Source: Phalacrocorax aristotelis (taxonomy: Eukaryota; Chordata; Aves; Suliformes; Phalacrocoracidae). Taken from it: a stretch of 64,000 nucleotides of DNA. Where the stretch lies: NCBI RefSeq assembly GCF_949628215.1, contig NC_134278.1, forward strand, positions 106,249,277 to 106,313,276, given 5' to 3'. Below are positions 50,519-61,800 of this stretch, piece after piece. How positions within the stretch are numbered: the stretch's first letter is position 1; every line of letters begins with the position of its first letter. The position numbers were made by a program, and so were the translations under genes. The notes beneath the pieces were generated by a model. It was not told where the DNA came from. It saw nothing but the letters and a program-made list of their open reading frames with translations, and made no database searches.

Positions 50519-52600
50519 CCCCAGACAAGCCAAAAGCAGACCTTCAGCTCAAACTTACCTTGGTGATAGTAGTATCAATGGGTGAAAAACACCCATAACT
50601 GAGATGGGAACCCAGCTTTGTTGTGCTCTACTTAAGCTGCCCATTGATTGACATACACAGTATGGCAGAAACACATCACATGCAGTAACAAGTGAAAGCG
50701 TTGCTTGCCGACCATCTGGTTGCATTGCAGTGTTATCTGTTAGCCATCTTTAGTAAGTGGCCTCTGTTGAAGTCTTCAGTTTAGTTTTAATGAGAAATTA
50801 AATACCCCAAAACTTCTGAATTATTCAGCTCACAGCTACAGGTGTTGATATGGGAAAATTTAGCATGGTATGAAATTGCATTGTAATAGTCGGAACAACA
50901 CTTTTTCGTTCTGTTGGGAGGTGTATATATTAGGTTACTGCAATGTTGAGAGTCACATCAAAATGTGTATTTTGTTGAATCAAAAAGTCACAAATTGACT
51001 CAAGTCATTATCCCTCTATGGTTGACACTAAGTTTTTGCTTATCTTAAAGCCTTATGAAAATTGTAGCCAGAAAAGGGAACTTCAAGTGAACTTCTGTAT
51101 CTTTAAGGAGCTTGAAATATCTTTTGAGGGGTTTAACTGTTTAAAACCTAACTTTTTTTTTGGGAGCTAATGTTTCAGTTTTTGAAGGTGATATTGATTT
51201 GGACAACTGTGAAATACGTTACTTATAATCTTACCAGATCTGCGTATGAATTACAGAACATGTAGCTGTGACAAGAGGGCTTATATTCCTGATACGCTAG
51301 ACCAAAAGCAACCAAAAAATTACAAAGGTTATGTATACATTTTATGTAAAACAGATTGAGAGGGAAAATCCAAGAGTGGCATTATTGTTAAAGCTAACAT
51401 GTTCTGCCAAAGTAGAAAATCATGAAAATTGTATATAGCTGGTAGAAGAAAGGGAGAGATGGTTACATCTGCCTCACCTTCTGCTAGTCTTGACTAACTG
51501 GCAAACTGTTCAAATGTGATGTATTCTGTTTTTTCACCATTTGTAAGAAATGGTGAAGGTCATGAACAAAGATGAGTGTGCTGTTCTTACCCAGCTCCAA
51601 ACTTCCTTGATTTGGTCTTGCTATGCTGTAGAAAGAGTAAGTACATTCAGACATGAATATACCCAAATTCCTTTGGGAGATCAGGATAGCCTTGACTGAA
51701 GCATCGTATGGCTTGATCCCCCCCCTATAGCTTATACTTAGTCTCTTTAGATTCTTTGTGGTGAAAGTAGTACAGATACTAGTTATCATGCTGCTTTTGT
51801 GCTACAAAGGAAATAAATGTGTCCAAAAATAGTTAAAAATAAACCCTTGACAAATCATAAATAACAGAGTACATCTAAATTTTAGAACAGAGTTCGCAAA
51901 CGTTTTGAGGTGGAGATTATCACTTTGTAGGGGTCCATACCCAGCAAATCTATTTTGACACTACCTTGGCCTCAGGAGACCATTGGAAGACATGATAAAT
52001 AAGTAGCAGCTATCAAATGGGACAAAAATACATTCCCATAGAGAGCGTTCAACTTTATTGGCCAATTAAACCGAGCAGCAGTTATCCAACAGATGAGCAC
52101 AATCTGCAGTACAGAGCAGGGAGAGTGCAGTGTACACATTCTTGAGATTTCTCACTGTATAAAGATCTGTTTTGCTGCAGGACTTACTAGACAGAGCAAT
52201 GGAACTGTAGCCAGAGCCAGCATTAGATGTGAGTGGTCTTCTCTCTTACCCAGCAGCACACTTGATAATCTGTAGTTGTACTGATTTCGTGTAGCTGTGT
52301 CTTCTATGTCATATGGCCTCTTTGGCTATGGCTCAGCTTGCTCTCCCCAGAACCTGTGTCGAATTTTAATTTTTACCTTATGTTGGAGAGAATTTCAAGC
52401 ATTGCACTGGAGTAGAATGTGAGGGGATGTTTCCTCACTGGAGCCAGAGTTTGTTCAATACTATGTATGTATGTGCAATAATACCTGGTTACAAAATGTT
52501 TAGTTGGTCTCATGTAGGCTTACAAAATTTTGGAATGAAATATTGACTCAAAGAACTATGTAACAATCCAACTTGCATAATATTTAATGATTCCTGAGTT

Positions 52601-52669
52601 AAACAAACAAACAAAAACCAGACCAAAAAAACCCACCAAAACACACACACAAACACCCAAACCAACCAG
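52601..52669 (+). repeat. A/C-only tract with AAAC and CA microsatellites
   Basis: Begins with three AAAC units and later has ACACACACAC. Confidence 0.8.
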
Positions 52670-53390
52670 ATTTGGGGTCAAACAGCATGACACTGCTACT
52701 CCAATATTATTTTTATTTGCTCAGAAGAAATACCTTCTGTTTTAGTGTCTCTTACCCTAGCAATAACTTTGACTTCTTTGGTTTATTCAGTTTTGTGTTT
52801 ATATAGATTGTTTGTTTTAAACCAGGAAATCTTCTTTGCCATGTTCTCCCAGGAGAAAAATGTCCCTAAAACAACTCAAGGCCTTAACTTGGCATCCTGC
52901 AATCTTGTTAGTTCTAACATTGAGGTCTGATGTCAACTCAAGCTAGTAGAGGGGGTGAAAAAAGTGTGCATTTATCATGAGCCTGAGATTTTTGGTCACT
53001 TGTGATATTTTCTGAGGCCTGTAATTTTTTAATGTGAAAAACCTTAGGCTCTCATCCAAGAGCTTAAAATATTAGAGAAAATGACAATTCCGTGTGCTAG
53101 AACAGTAGAAACTGGCAAGTATGACTTGTCTGCAGCTAGCTGATCTTGGTGAGGGATACTGCACATGGGATCTGGGGGGTGGGCGGGAGCTTGTTAGGGG
53201 GCTGAGCCCTGCCTCAGGTCAGTTAAAGCCTTTTTACATAAATACAGAAATATAGCAAGTGTTAAAGTCAATGCCACAATTTACTTCCATTTTAACAGCT
53301 CCTACATGTTACCCTGGAGAATCCTTAAAAGAATTAAGATGCAAATAAAAACATTTTTGACTGAAAGGTGAAATAGTCTGATAACGTTTT

Positions 53391-53422
53391 TTCCCAGAGA
53401 AAAATTTTCCCAGAGAAAAATC
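53391..53422 (+). repeat. Short tandem duplication, about 16-bp unit
   Basis: TTCCCAGAGAAAAATT is followed at once by a near-identical copy. Confidence 0.75.
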
Positions 53423-56400
53423 AGAAAAGGAAAATGACCTGGGTTTTGCATTTTGTGTGTGACAAATGGATGCGAGTTTTCAAAAGGAACTCATCTATCT
53501 AAAAGATTACTGAAAGCAGATATTTTAAGAGTGTGGTCTATTGTTGGATGAGTGAGAGAAAGGATGTAAGAACTGCTTGCCACTGAAGATCAAGGGACTT
53601 CAACAAGCATGCTTCCTCCATTGTTCCTGAGATACAGCTGGTAGAGATGGAGTGACTGATGCTGTCCTTCAAATTGAAGAATGTACTTGGAGAATGGAGG
53701 TGATTTTGCCTCTCATACAGAGGACATAATGGAAGCTACTGTTGCAGAATATCTTAGGATGTCTAATTGTTGTTATGAAAATGAATTAAACATTTAATGT
53801 TCTGAAAACAGCAATGCAAAAATCCTCCACACCAGGGTATTTGACACTCTGTAAAGCAGCTCCAGAATTAGAGGTTAAAATTTAATTTTTTCTTTTTAAG
53901 GGCCTACAACTTCCTCCCTTTTGCTTGTTTACTTTTTGTTCCGTACCAGCTCCTTTCTCTTCTTTCTTTATTGCAGCCTACAGAAAACATAGTTAAGTTC
54001 TTCTTGGTACTTTGAACTGCTATTTTTCCAAATCCAGTGCTAACTACTTAATTCACTTGAGGTGCTTTCTGAATTTATGCTCCCTTGAGCATATGCCCTA
54101 TTTCATGTTATGAATCTTCCAGCAGTCTGTGGTCTGCACATGCTCCCATCTTTGTAGTTCCTTGTGGCAGTTTCGTCTTTTTTATAATGTTATTTTTTAA
54201 ATAAAATCCTATGCAATTTCCCAAGTAGCAAGTTGCTCTTTCTGAGAGGTTGGAAACAGTAGTTGTTCTCTGCTTTGTAGAGTTTCTGAGATTTCTTAGG
54301 CTATTTTCTTGTCTTTGCTCTCTGTGTGACAGGCCTTTAGGATTTTTAAAGGCAATTTTGCTTTAGTGTCATCAGTATGAGTGCATTCTCCTAACCCTTT
54401 TTTCTCCAACCGTATGGCATCTGTGACTTCAGTTTGCTACATGGAAAGCAAGCAGGGAGTACTGATTGAATCTGGTTGGGACAAATGGGTAGCTTTTTAC
54501 TTCCCAATCTTTGACCCAAGCAGAGGTTCAAAGGCATTCCAAAACTTGCTGTTTCTGAACTCCAGAAACAAATCTTTTGGTTTGGTGTTTACAGCTTTGA
54601 ACCTGGATTTCATTATGGTTACCCATGCCTCTCTGACTTGTGGACTACTTGACTGTCTTCAACACATTCCCTCCTCGCAGCTACGCTTGCAGGCAGCTCT
54701 AATGCTATGGCAAAGTTGGAATGCAAATATGTGCCATTGAACGGCAGTGTATGAGAATGACAGTGACTAATCACTTCTTGAATTGTAGCCAGAGACAAAA
54801 AACGTTACCTTCTTCAAAAGTCTCTCAAGGAGTTTATGACTGAAACCTGACTTGAATCTTGCAGCCACATACAGTGATCAAATCCAGCCAGATCCAAACT
54901 CTTCCAGAGTTTGCACTGTCTTGCAGTAACCTATATGCTGTTTAGGGTAACTTTTAAAGTAACTGAATGTAACAGATGTGTTTGTTTATTACTGTGTAAC
55001 ATCCCCACCTCAGTAATAACATGTTTTTCCTTGTTATAGGCAGGAATAAGTATTTTTCTGTGTTTTTGGTCTGTAGCTTTTTTGGAAGCAAGTGGGAGAC
55101 AACTCCAGTATTTAATTATCTGCTTCAGCAATCCTTGATATCAGTTAATCACCTAATACTACCCATGTTAGTATCTGTATCTACCAGTTAATAAGCACAT
55201 TGAAATGAAGTTTTACAATGACTAGTAGTGACATCCCTGTCAGTATTTCTGTAAGGCTGAAAAGACATAGTTACAGGGCAGTATTCAGTCAAAAAACATG
55301 TAAACTTCAGAGAAATGGTTAAGAAGGCCACAAATTGAGAGTTGCTTACATTAATCTTTTGCCTTTTTGCATTTATAATAGTAAAGTGACAAACAATATA
55401 TAATAAAAGCTCATGAAGCTCAGAGATTATGAGGAATTACTTCCAGAAATCAGAATTTAAAAAAAAAAAAATCAAAACCAAAAAACAGTTGTGAAACTTT
55501 TGAGCTTCACTGTTAGCAGTTATTGATCAAGTGAGAAAAATTTCTACTGCTTGGTTGTTTCCTTTTACGTGCCATTACTGCAAAGAATATACATGCATCT
55601 GTTACTTTATACTAGAAAGGATTCTTCAGAGGTTCAGGCTGGATGACAGAGCAGGCCTCTCAAGATCCATAAGGGGTATTTCATTGTGCACATTTCCTAG
55701 GACTTGGGTTGTCCATGTGAAGGCCAGGAAATGAGGAATAGGGGTGGGTCTTTGCTACTAGCTCATTCAGCAAAATGCTAAACCACAGCTTCCTAAGCTT
55801 TAAGGCAGTCATTCTGACAAAGAATGCTTTGTATGCCTGCTTCCCCATGTGCAATTCCTTTCTGCAATATAAATTGCCTAATTCATGAGTTGTCTAACAT
55901 AATTTCTGCAGTCCCTCATTTTGGTGCATCAGATTTGAGAACACTATTCCAAATTGTACAGTGTGAATAAAATTGAGATACCAAATTTTATAAAAATTAT
56001 TATAAGTAATGTCTTTCATTTTGGAATAATATATAAACAAGGCTTCATTTTGCTGTCAGGATGTAAAAATTAAAATGTAACTTTAATTATGGTCTAAAAA
56101 TTGTCCTTTTTCTACCTGAGCATTTTGGAGCAAAATCTTGCTGAGAATAAGTTCAAGTATATGCCCGGAGTTGTTTGCATGAGATAAAAAAACCCTAACT
56201 ACCGAAAAACCAAAGAAACCCAAATCTTACTGATGCCGGTAACACCTAGAACAGCTCATGCTGGCTCCATAATGATTACTAAGTGCAACTGTCAGATTTA
56301 ACCTAGTAATAAAAATAACATAGAAAAACACCCAGAGTTGGAAACACTTATGCAAGATACATCCTTTTTGTCAAGAAGGTCAGCCGCTTTGTTTTGTCTT

Positions 56401-56849
56401 GCTCAAATAGAACATGTTGGCATTATTTGGTTGTTTGTGGTTTTAAATTCTCAAATTAAATTTATCTGCAATAACAACTTTGTTTTCTTCCTGGAATGGA
56501 GGTTGGGATTTAATTTTGTTGATGGTACAGTCATCTCTGAAGACTCATTGTCTAGGAAACAGTGGACTAGCTTTACACATGGCATGGTTTGTATGTGAAA
56601 GCGATATGTTTTGCAGTCTAAGTATTACAATTTGAAAATTTGTTTTGTTTTTTTTTTTAGCACAGAAGACCTTCTAGCATGTCTCCTTAGGCTGTAGTTG
56701 GCTCTTTTTTTTTTTTTTTAATCTTAAGGAATAGAAGCAGAACCCAAACAGGTAAAATCGCTTGCACAAGCCATTCCGCTCAGTGTAGGTATTATAATAG
56801 TTGAACTAAGCTGTGGTCAGTCAGAGGGCTGAAGGAAGTCTGACAGTGC

Positions 56850-57060
56850 TCTTAAAAGGCCTGGACAGGGGTTACAGAGAAGACAGGAGCAGACTTGTGT
56901 CTGACAGGCACAGTGGACAGGCAAGAGGCAACAGTCCTGTGTTGCCACAAGGGCTGATGCAGTTGCCCAGAAGGCAAAAATTGCTCACCCTGGAGAAGTT
57001 CTGTGGGGGTGCAGGTTGTCTGGAGAGTGCTGTGAAGACTCACCCCTCAGCTGCTTCTGG
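56850..57060 (+). mobile_element. Old, diverged CR1 LINE fragment upstream of LPGAT1
   Basis: Blocks in CR1 order are recognisable: TTACAGAGAAGACAGGAGCA, then CAGTGGACAGGCAAGAGGCA, GTTGCCACAAGGG, CTCACCCTGGAGA and CAGGTTGTCTGGAGAG. These resemble the 3' part of avian CR1 (muRTRRGN then HWNRLP-coding region). It is much more diverged than the copy in DTL. Both ends are approximate. Confidence 0.65.
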
Positions 57061-57845
57061 GCCGGAGTCAAGTGTCCCTGTAGATCATAGATCTCCACAG
57101 GGATTTTCTAGAAGTGGAAGATGATGTTTGTGGCTGTAGGGGAGGGATAAGAGAAAGAAAAAGCTGGAATAGTTGATTTATAAAAAGCATGTGAGAGGAG
57201 CTTAATGACTAGAGCGAGGAACAGATATGGTGTTGCTGTCTGGGCCAGAAAGGTCTTTTTGGTGGTGCTGAGGGCGCTGGTGAGAGTGTCCCCTCTTCCA
57301 CTTTCCCTGGTTTCCTAACTTTAAGGAAAGAGGCTGCGAAGGGGGAACTAAAGCAGCAGGTCACCAAGGCGGGGCCGTGCCGTGCTGCTCCCCGGCTGTC
57401 CCGGGCCCGGGGAGTAGAAGCCCCGGGGGACCCTGCAGCGGCAGCCCTTGCTTCGACCCCCTCCGCCGAGCGGGGGCACCCCGCGGGCCGGTTTGGGGGA
57501 CACTCCGGGGGGCGGGGGGTGCTGCTCCGCTGCCGAGCGGGTGTCGCTATGAGGGGACGGGGGGCGGCGCTCGCTGCAGCGCCAGCCCCGCTCCTCGGCA
57601 GCCGGCGGGCGGGCGGTCACGGCGGACACGCAGCCTGCGGGGGCGGGGAGCACGGCCCCAGCGGCCGGCATGAATCCCCGGCGGCCCGCGGCGGCGGTGC
57701 AGAGGTACGGACCCTGCGTGGGCCGGGATCCCGCCCCCAACAGGTGCAGGGTCTTCCTCCTCGCTCTCTACCCGCGGCACCCACCCGTCCTTGCGGTGCC
57801 GGGGCTCGGAGCGGTCCCGCCCGCGGAGCGCCACGCTGAGCCGAG

Positions 57846-57901
57846 CAGGCGGGGAGGGGACGGGTAAGGGGAGGGAGGGGAGGGGAGGGGAAGGGAAGGG
57901 G
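57846..57901 (+). repeat. G-run cluster in LPGAT1 promoter
   Basis: More than eight runs of three or four G spaced by single A or short linkers, on the plus (non-template) strand. Strong quadruplex potential. Confidence 0.75.
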
Positions 57902-58054
57902 TGCTGTGCCAGGCCCGGCCCGGCCCGGCCCGGCCGCCGGCGCGGGAGAACCGAGGTGAACCCACGGTCTGCGCCTGCCCGCCCGGCCCGGCGCTCCCGC
58001 CTCCCGCCCGCCGGCCCCCGCGCTCACGCCGCCCGCCCCCGTCTCTCTCTGCAG

Positions 58055-58214
58055 GGAGCCGTAGGGCGAGTAGCGCTGCCGCGGCCGGGCCACCCAGCTC
58101 CGGGTCCATGAGCCGCCGCCAGCCGCCGCCAGCCGGGACTGCCGCCGCCAGCGCCGGGCCCAGCTCCCCCAGCCCCGCCGCCGCTTCCGCCGCCGCTCTG
58201 CCGCCCTGCCGGAG
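58055..58214 (+). other. LPGAT1: Probable LPGAT1 5' UTR exon carrying a uORF
   Basis: The segment ends at a strong donor (GGAG then GTGAGT) 404 bp before the acceptor of the coding exon. Its left edge may be an acceptor after CTCTCTCTGCAG, in which case an earlier leader exon ends at 57704 (AGAG then GTACGG). Alternatively, transcription starts within it. In the LPGAT1 frame it has stops at 58062 and 58071, so it cannot extend the protein from an upstream ATG. Confidence 0.6.
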
Positions 58215-58643
58215 GTGAGTCCCGCCGCCGGGCCGGGCCCCGCCGCCGCCTGCTCCCCTCAGCGCCGCCCGCGGGCCCCGGCTCCTGTCAGCCGCTCCGG
58301 GGCGGGGGTGAAGCTGCCGGCAGCCGCCTTAGCGCCCACCGTCTTTTTTTGGGGAGGGGGGAAGATGGAGGCCGGCTGGGACCGTGCGTGTGTCCCCCTG
58401 AGGGGAGCTGTGGGCCGGGGTCCCCCGCAGCCCGCCGCGGAGGGGTGAGGGGAAGCGGCGCCAGCTGGGGGGTCGCGGCGCTCCCTTCGTGCCTCCCCCG
58501 GAGCGGGGGTAGCTTTGCTCCCCGGTGCCTAACGGGGGAGGCAGGAGTGGACTGGGACTGGGGTCGGTCCCTCGCCTCGGGAAGCGCTACCTGTGCCTTG
58601 TTTTTCCTCTCCCCGCAGGACGGTCCCGCGCCCTCCGCTGTGA
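58108..58643 (+). promoter_or_regulatory. LPGAT1: uORF in spliced LPGAT1 leader
   Basis: ATG at 58108 reads through the 58214/58619 junction and stops at TGA 58641-58643, five bases before the LPGAT1 ATG. The 43-codon peptide is Pro/Ala/Ser-rich. It exists only if that junction is used. Confidence 0.5.
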
Positions 58644-58648
58644 AGAGA

Positions 58649-58886
58649 ATGGCCGTGACTCTAGAGCAGGCCCAGCGGGTGGGCTATACCTGCCTGAAAG
58701 CACTCCTCAGGTTCGCTTTTATGGTCGCCAATAACCTGGTTGCTATTCCGTCCTACGTCTTGTACTTAATTATGCTGCAGCCTCTCCGAGTGTTGGATAG
58801 TAAAAGCTTCTGGTATATCGAAGGAGTGTTATTTAAATGGCTTTTAGCTATGGTGGCTTCCTGGGGCTGGTGGGCAGGATATACAG
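58649..58886 (+). CDS. LPGAT1: LPGAT1 first coding exon (residues 1-79), gene continues right
   Basis: The exon starts at 58619 after a CCCCGCAG acceptor. The coding part begins at the ATG at 58649, the first in-frame ATG. It encodes FAFMVANNLVAIPSY, then QPLRVLDSKSFWYIEG and ASWGWWAGYT, closely matching the N-terminus of vertebrate LPGAT1. The donor is GTAAGA. Two hydrophobic segments, about residues 20-45 and 62-78, fit ER membrane helices. The family acylates lysophospholipids (first described on lysophosphatidylglycerol, later with sn-1 activity on lysophosphatidylethanolamine). The HxxxxD catalytic motif is on a later exon outside the window. INTS7 lies upstream in the same orientation. 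Confidence 0.95.
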
Positions 58887-61800
58887 GTAAGAATGTCTTA
58901 TTAATTTAAACTATACAAATATAAAGATGTAAATAAGTGACAAAACACAGATGTTTTAGTATGGGGATGTGTAGGGGGATATGTAAATATAGTAGATATG
59001 TGGGATGTTTTTCTCTCAGGTTTCTAATACAGATGCTGTGTATTTCTGGATTGAGATGCCAAGTGTAGCGAAACATTTTTTTAAATCGTAGGTACAAACT
59101 TATTATATGTGAAGTAAGACTTTCTCGATCACTATTTTGTCTTACTATAATAGGAAATACGATTTTTCCTAAGTATCTTGATTGCTTTGCTTTAGTATTA
59201 CATGAAAAAGGTACCTCTCCTTAAAAGAGAGTTGATTTGTACTGTTCATGTAGTTGATAGATCTAAACTTTTCTTAAGTCTGCATTAAGTCTCTAAATCG
59301 TCTCCACTTAAAACTTTCAGGACAGAAGGCTAGGAATTTTGACACGAAGCTCATGTCAGAAGAGTAGGTCTTCTGTTCCTTGCAACAGTGACTGTCTTTG
59401 CTGCTTCAGAATGGAGGGAAACAGAGGGAACCTCTTTCATACAAATAGTGATATGCAATGTTTCTTGGCTGTATGGCTCTTCATTTGTTGTTAGCAGAGC
59501 TAATTACAGAATCTGTAGGGTTTTTCCCCTCTGCATGCTTGCTTTGCAGTTTTTCTTGCACTTATATTTGCTCGTTAGTATTCATAAGCTCATCAAGGCG
59601 ATGGACTGGACTGAAATACTAAGGAAGGGTATAGTCTTATCTTCGAATGCACTGATTTTCATCCTGACTACTGCACTTTGTGCAAGAAGCAGCCATCGAT
59701 TCTTTATATGTGCTTAGACCTTGGAAAGGGGAGGAAACGAATCTACTGAGTACAAAATATGAACAGCCCTCCTAAAATTCTTTCCCTCTCTTCTGTCCAG
59801 GCTGCATCTGCAGGTCTTGTCCATGTAAACAAGGAGAGAAAAAAAAAAAAAAAAGGAATGGCAGCACACAGCTCTGGAGTCTGGTCGGACTCCTGATTAG
59901 TCAGGAAGTCAGTGTTGACCCAGATGGAGCGCTCTTTTTGTTAGGCTACAAGAGCTGAAGCCTCTGTGATAATGTGCCTTTTGGTACCCTGTCATGTGCC
60001 TTTCCAAGATGCATAAAGTTTCTGTGGATACTCTAGGTGAGCTTCCAGTTCTTAAGGAGGTGGTGGCAGCAGCAAGCTGGGTTCTGGTCTATCAGGCTAG
60101 AACTGTTGCAGTGTTGCACTGCTTCCAAATTGCCTTGCCTGGTACAGCTCAAGCTTTTCTAGATATGCTGTTTTAAAAATCTTTTTATATGTTTGTATTT
60201 GCATATTAAAAGAAGTCCACATAGTATTTGCAGTGGCAGGTATATTTTTAAAAGTCTGCTTTATGCCTTAAAGCCCAAAGGCCTTCCAGAAGGAAGGATT
60301 GACTTTCAAGGTGTTGTGTGTATTATTAATTGGAAATGGGAAAGTTTATGGGCATAATGGTAATGTTAAAGTCATACAGCGCATGACCCTGGGGATTCGC
60401 TGTGTATACTGAATGTGCTAGTTAAAATTCAAGCCATTGTCCCATGAGGATATGGTTGTCAATTTTTGAAAGCAGTTTCCTTGGGATAGTTTTACTGCTG
60501 ACTGCAGAACTGTGTGGTTTCTTTTGCCTATTGCTTGGAAAGTGGTCTTAGCATGATCTGCATATTCCAGAGTCTTCCTGAAGCATCTGTTGATTGGTGT
60601 TGCTGATGTATCTTGACAACTTGAAATAATTTGTTTTACAGTCTTGAAATGTCTTAGTGTGTTTGTTTGAAGTATTATTTACAAACAGCTACGGAGAAGT
60701 GTTTTCTGGGATGGTGTATGGGTAAGGAGGCCCTTTTTGCTTTTCACTATAAAGCATGGCTTTTGTTTTCAGGAGGATTTTAAGCAAATGCTTGTACAAA
60801 GTCTCAGTTTATATTTTATTTGATGTGGAGACATTAATGTGTTTTATACTGAAAGCTACAAAATGGCAAGAATAGCCTATTTCTCTGTCCATTCTTTCTT
60901 TTTCCTCGTCAGTGCTCACCACCACATGGAGAACAAACCTGGAAAGCGTATCTTTCTGGCTTCAATATACATAGGCAGAGTAATTTATGTGTCTGTTTCC
61001 AGATTGATAGATTCATAAAAGCCTGTTGCTAAGTCCCCTCTTTTCACAGAGTACGACATAACTAATTCAGAACTGAAATACTACTTTATTAGAGTTAGTG
61101 TTGCAAGACATCAGGATTGCAGTGGTGCATCTGAAAGAAACATTGCTCCAGAATTATTCTGTTTCCAATTTCAAAAACTAAGTCAAAAGCTAGGCTTCAG
61201 TATGTTCCATCTTTGCAAAAGTAAACGCAGGACAGTATTTATGTATGGGTTCATTGAGTAGATTAAGGATTTTTCTTTTGAGTTGATGAGTTTTTTTGTT
61301 TGTTTCTCTTCTTGATTGAGAGGGTAACCAGCTAAATATGTTTACTTGTCTTTTAATTGGAGGTAGTGTTGAAGGTGTATTTCAGTTTTTTAATTTATTT
61401 CCTTTTTCCTTTTCTGAGCTTGGGCCTTCAGTTGGGTGAGAAGTGGCATGAACCGTTTGTAATTAGGGACTTAAACTCAGCTTGCAAAGTAGATTCAGGG
61501 TGGACTTTTTTCCCCTGAGAGTTTGTAGGTAATGTGCAGGAGAGAGCTCAACACCAAATGAAGAAAATATGCTAGGTGCTAGGTTTTTCTTGGGGGCTTT
61601 GCTGCTGTTGTGTAATTGTTGGTATATTTTATCAAATAAAGCTGGAAGGGCTGAGGAAAGCTCATAAACTAGGTCTGCCCTTCTCCTTCCCACCCCCGCA
61701 TAAACCTGTGGTTTTGTGCTAGGATCCTAGAGGATTTGTTACAGAAACGACATGATCTGTGTCTGTATTGGCAACTCCAATCTGTGCTTTTTGATAAATG

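Larger units (their letters stand above)
38261..56850. other. INTS7-LPGAT1 intergenic region, no gene recognised
   Basis: The open frames are short and isolated and carry no recognisable domain. The longest I looked at is 119 codons at 54381-54740. The region holds A/C- and G/T-rich tracts, a short tandem duplication at 53391-53422 and a doubtful LTR-like segment near 43 kb. Confidence 0.6.
57350..58660 (+). promoter_or_regulatory. LPGAT1: CpG island, LPGAT1 promoter and leader
   Basis: A very GC- and CpG-rich block with GC boxes and no TATA box leads into the LPGAT1 first coding exon. It contains a dense GGGGAGGGG stretch (57846-57901) and CCCGG repeats (about 57914-57935). Overlapping long open frames on both strands here are a by-product of composition. 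Confidence 0.85.

Noticed and set aside
50257-50598. 113-codon Lys/Pro/Thr/Gln-rich open frame
   Set aside because: It is the translation of an A/C low-complexity tract.
54381-54740. 119-codon intergenic open frame
   Set aside because: No family recognised, no promoter or poly(A) context seen, and no neighbouring exons.
38261-56850. tRNA, snRNA or microRNA genes in the intergenic region
   Set aside because: I looked for box B-like motifs and obvious hairpins and found nothing convincing by eye. A covariance-model scan would decide.
57348-58448. Several 95-158 codon open frames on both strands
   Set aside because: Same compositional effect in the LPGAT1 CpG island, with no domain recognised.
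58349-58648. N-terminal extension of LPGAT1 by the open frame running in from 58349
   Set aside because: It crosses the intron and the CCCCGCAG acceptor. Spliced upstream sequence has in-frame stops and no ATG.
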